Shown here in pieces: positions 6,645-7,302 of a stretch of DNA of 7,302 nucleotides. Within the stretch, counting starts at the first letter, position 1; each line of letters begins with the position of its first letter. Origin of the DNA: an uncultured Prevotella sp. Lineage in GTDB: Bacteria; Bacteroidota; Bacteroidia; Bacteroidales; Bacteroidaceae. The translations under genes were made by a program, and so were the position numbers. Under the pieces are notes generated by a model. That model had not been told where the DNA came from and made no database searches. It worked only from the letters and a program-made list of their open reading frames with translations. Where the stretch lies: positions 1-7,302 of the forward strand of contig CAMUQM010000092.1 in NCBI GenBank assembly GCA_947095945.1. The letters run 5' to 3'.

Positions 6645-7302
6645 ATGATTAAGACCGCAGAATGTTATCACATCCCAGTACTCCTCAACGAAAGCATTGA
6701 AGGTTTAAACTTACATGCTAACGGAGTTTACGTGGATGTAACTTTCGGAGGCGGAGGTCATAGCCGAGAGATTCTTTCCCGCTTAGAAACTAACAGTCAT
6801 CTCTACAGTTTCGACCAAGATGCCGATGCTGAGCAGAATATTGGCAGCATGAACTTAAGCGAGGAACAAGTGGACCGTTTCACCTTCGTTCGTTCTAACT
6901 TCAGATACCTGAAGAACTGGATGCAATACTACGGCGTAGAACATTTAGACGGACTACTTGCCGACCTTGGAGTGAGCAGCCATCATTTTGATGATGAGAC
7001 ACGTGGATTCTCTTTCCGTTTTGAAGCTCCACTTGACATGAGAATGAACAAACGAGCAGGATTGACTGCTGCCGACATTCTCAACGACTACGATGAAGAA
7101 CGATTGGCAGACATACTCTACCTCTACGGAGAACTGAAGCAGTCGCGCCGCATCGCCTCAGCCATTGTTAAGGCAAGAGGACAGAAAACATACAAAACGA
7201 CGAATGACCTACTGACAACCATTGAACCTTTCTTCCAGCGAGCACGTGAAAAGAAAGACATGGCAAAAATGTTTCAAGCGCTTCGCATCGAAGTAAACCA
7301 CG
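6645..7302 (+). CDS. rsmH: 16S rRNA (cytosine1402-N4)-methyltransferase RsmH (MraW), 3'-truncated by the window
   Basis: RsmH methylates N4 of C1402 in the 16S rRNA decoding centre, using S-adenosylmethionine. The ATG at 6645 opens a frame that stays open to the last base, giving 219 complete codons of an expected 300 or so. The start of the protein is MIKTAECYHIPVLLNESIEG, the usual H-x-PVLL N-terminus. The SAM-binding motif is VDVTFGGGGHS (30-40), followed by a FDQD acidic motif (55-58). Further family blocks are LLADLGVSSHHFD (104-116), RGFSFRFEAPLDMRM (119-133) and, at the edge, MFQALRIEVNH (209-219). It is the second gene of the mraZ operon, 23 nt after mraZ, with no clear Shine-Dalgarno sequence. 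Later dcw genes (ftsL, ftsI, murE) would be expected beyond the window. Confidence 0.96.
   Translation, partial: MIKTAECYHIPVLLNESIEGLNLHANGVYVDVTFGGGGHSREILSRLETNSHLYSFDQDADAEQNIGSMNLSEEQVDRFTFVRSNFRYLKNWMQYYGVEHLDGLLADLGVSSHHFDDETRGFSFRFEAPLDMRMNKRAGLTAADILNDYDEERLADILYLYGELKQSRRIASAIVKARGQKTYKTTNDLLTTIEPFFQRAREKKDMAKMFQALRIEVNH

Noticed and set aside
6360..6671. Minus-strand 103-codon frame across mraZ and the rsmH start
   Set aside because: It is antisense to two conserved genes and has no family features.
1..7302. A previously undescribed defence or mobile system
   Set aside because: Every substantial coding region matches a known family (transposase, GlnN, GlsA/GlsB-like, MraZ, RsmH), and no unexplained gene cluster remains.

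Overview
The window looks like a chromosomal segment of a Bacteroidota bacterium, most likely a Prevotella-type species. Four things point there: a long type III glutamine synthetase (GlnN); a GlsB/GlsA-like lipid acyltransferase pair of the kind known from Bacteroides; several promoters that fit the Bacteroidota TAnnTTTG -7 box; and weak or absent Shine-Dalgarno sequences. Genus level is an inference from the protein sequences and from the style of the AT-rich intergenic DNA. Species cannot be named from sequence alone.

Layout. (1) 1-981: the right part of an insertion sequence. Its DDE transposase is of the IS256-related type with a zinc-binding N-terminus, is cut by the left window edge, and is followed by a 20-bp direct repeat that probably belongs to the element's right end. 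(2) 1085-3335: a near-consensus Bacteroidota promoter and glnN on the plus strand. (3) 3416-3460: a strong hairpin that can terminate transcription from both sides, lying between convergent glnN and the minus-strand lipid genes. (4) 5388 to 3481, minus strand: a two-gene operon, a PlsC-like O-acyltransferase (glsA-like) followed by a GNAT-type N-acyltransferase (glsB-like), the expected set for N-acyl amino acid (glycine/ornithine type) membrane lipids. (5) 5389-6135: a 747-bp AT-rich divergent intergenic region without a credible gene. It contains a degenerate 22-bp-period repeat, an imperfect inverted repeat and, just before mraZ, three GTGGRG boxes at exact 10-bp spacing. (6) 6136-7302: mraZ and the first 219 codons of rsmH (mraW), the start of the dcw division and cell-wall cluster, running off the right edge.

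The genes are housekeeping: nitrogen assimilation, membrane lipid synthesis and the head of the cell-division cluster. The insertion sequence is the only clearly mobile part, and it sits about 100 bp upstream of the glnN promoter without disrupting it. I do not see a new multi-gene system. The most interesting items are non-coding: the probable MraZ autoregulatory operator, which occupies the place where the mraZ -33 box should be; the 22-bp-period repeat; and the repeated, alternatively folding right end of the insertion sequence.
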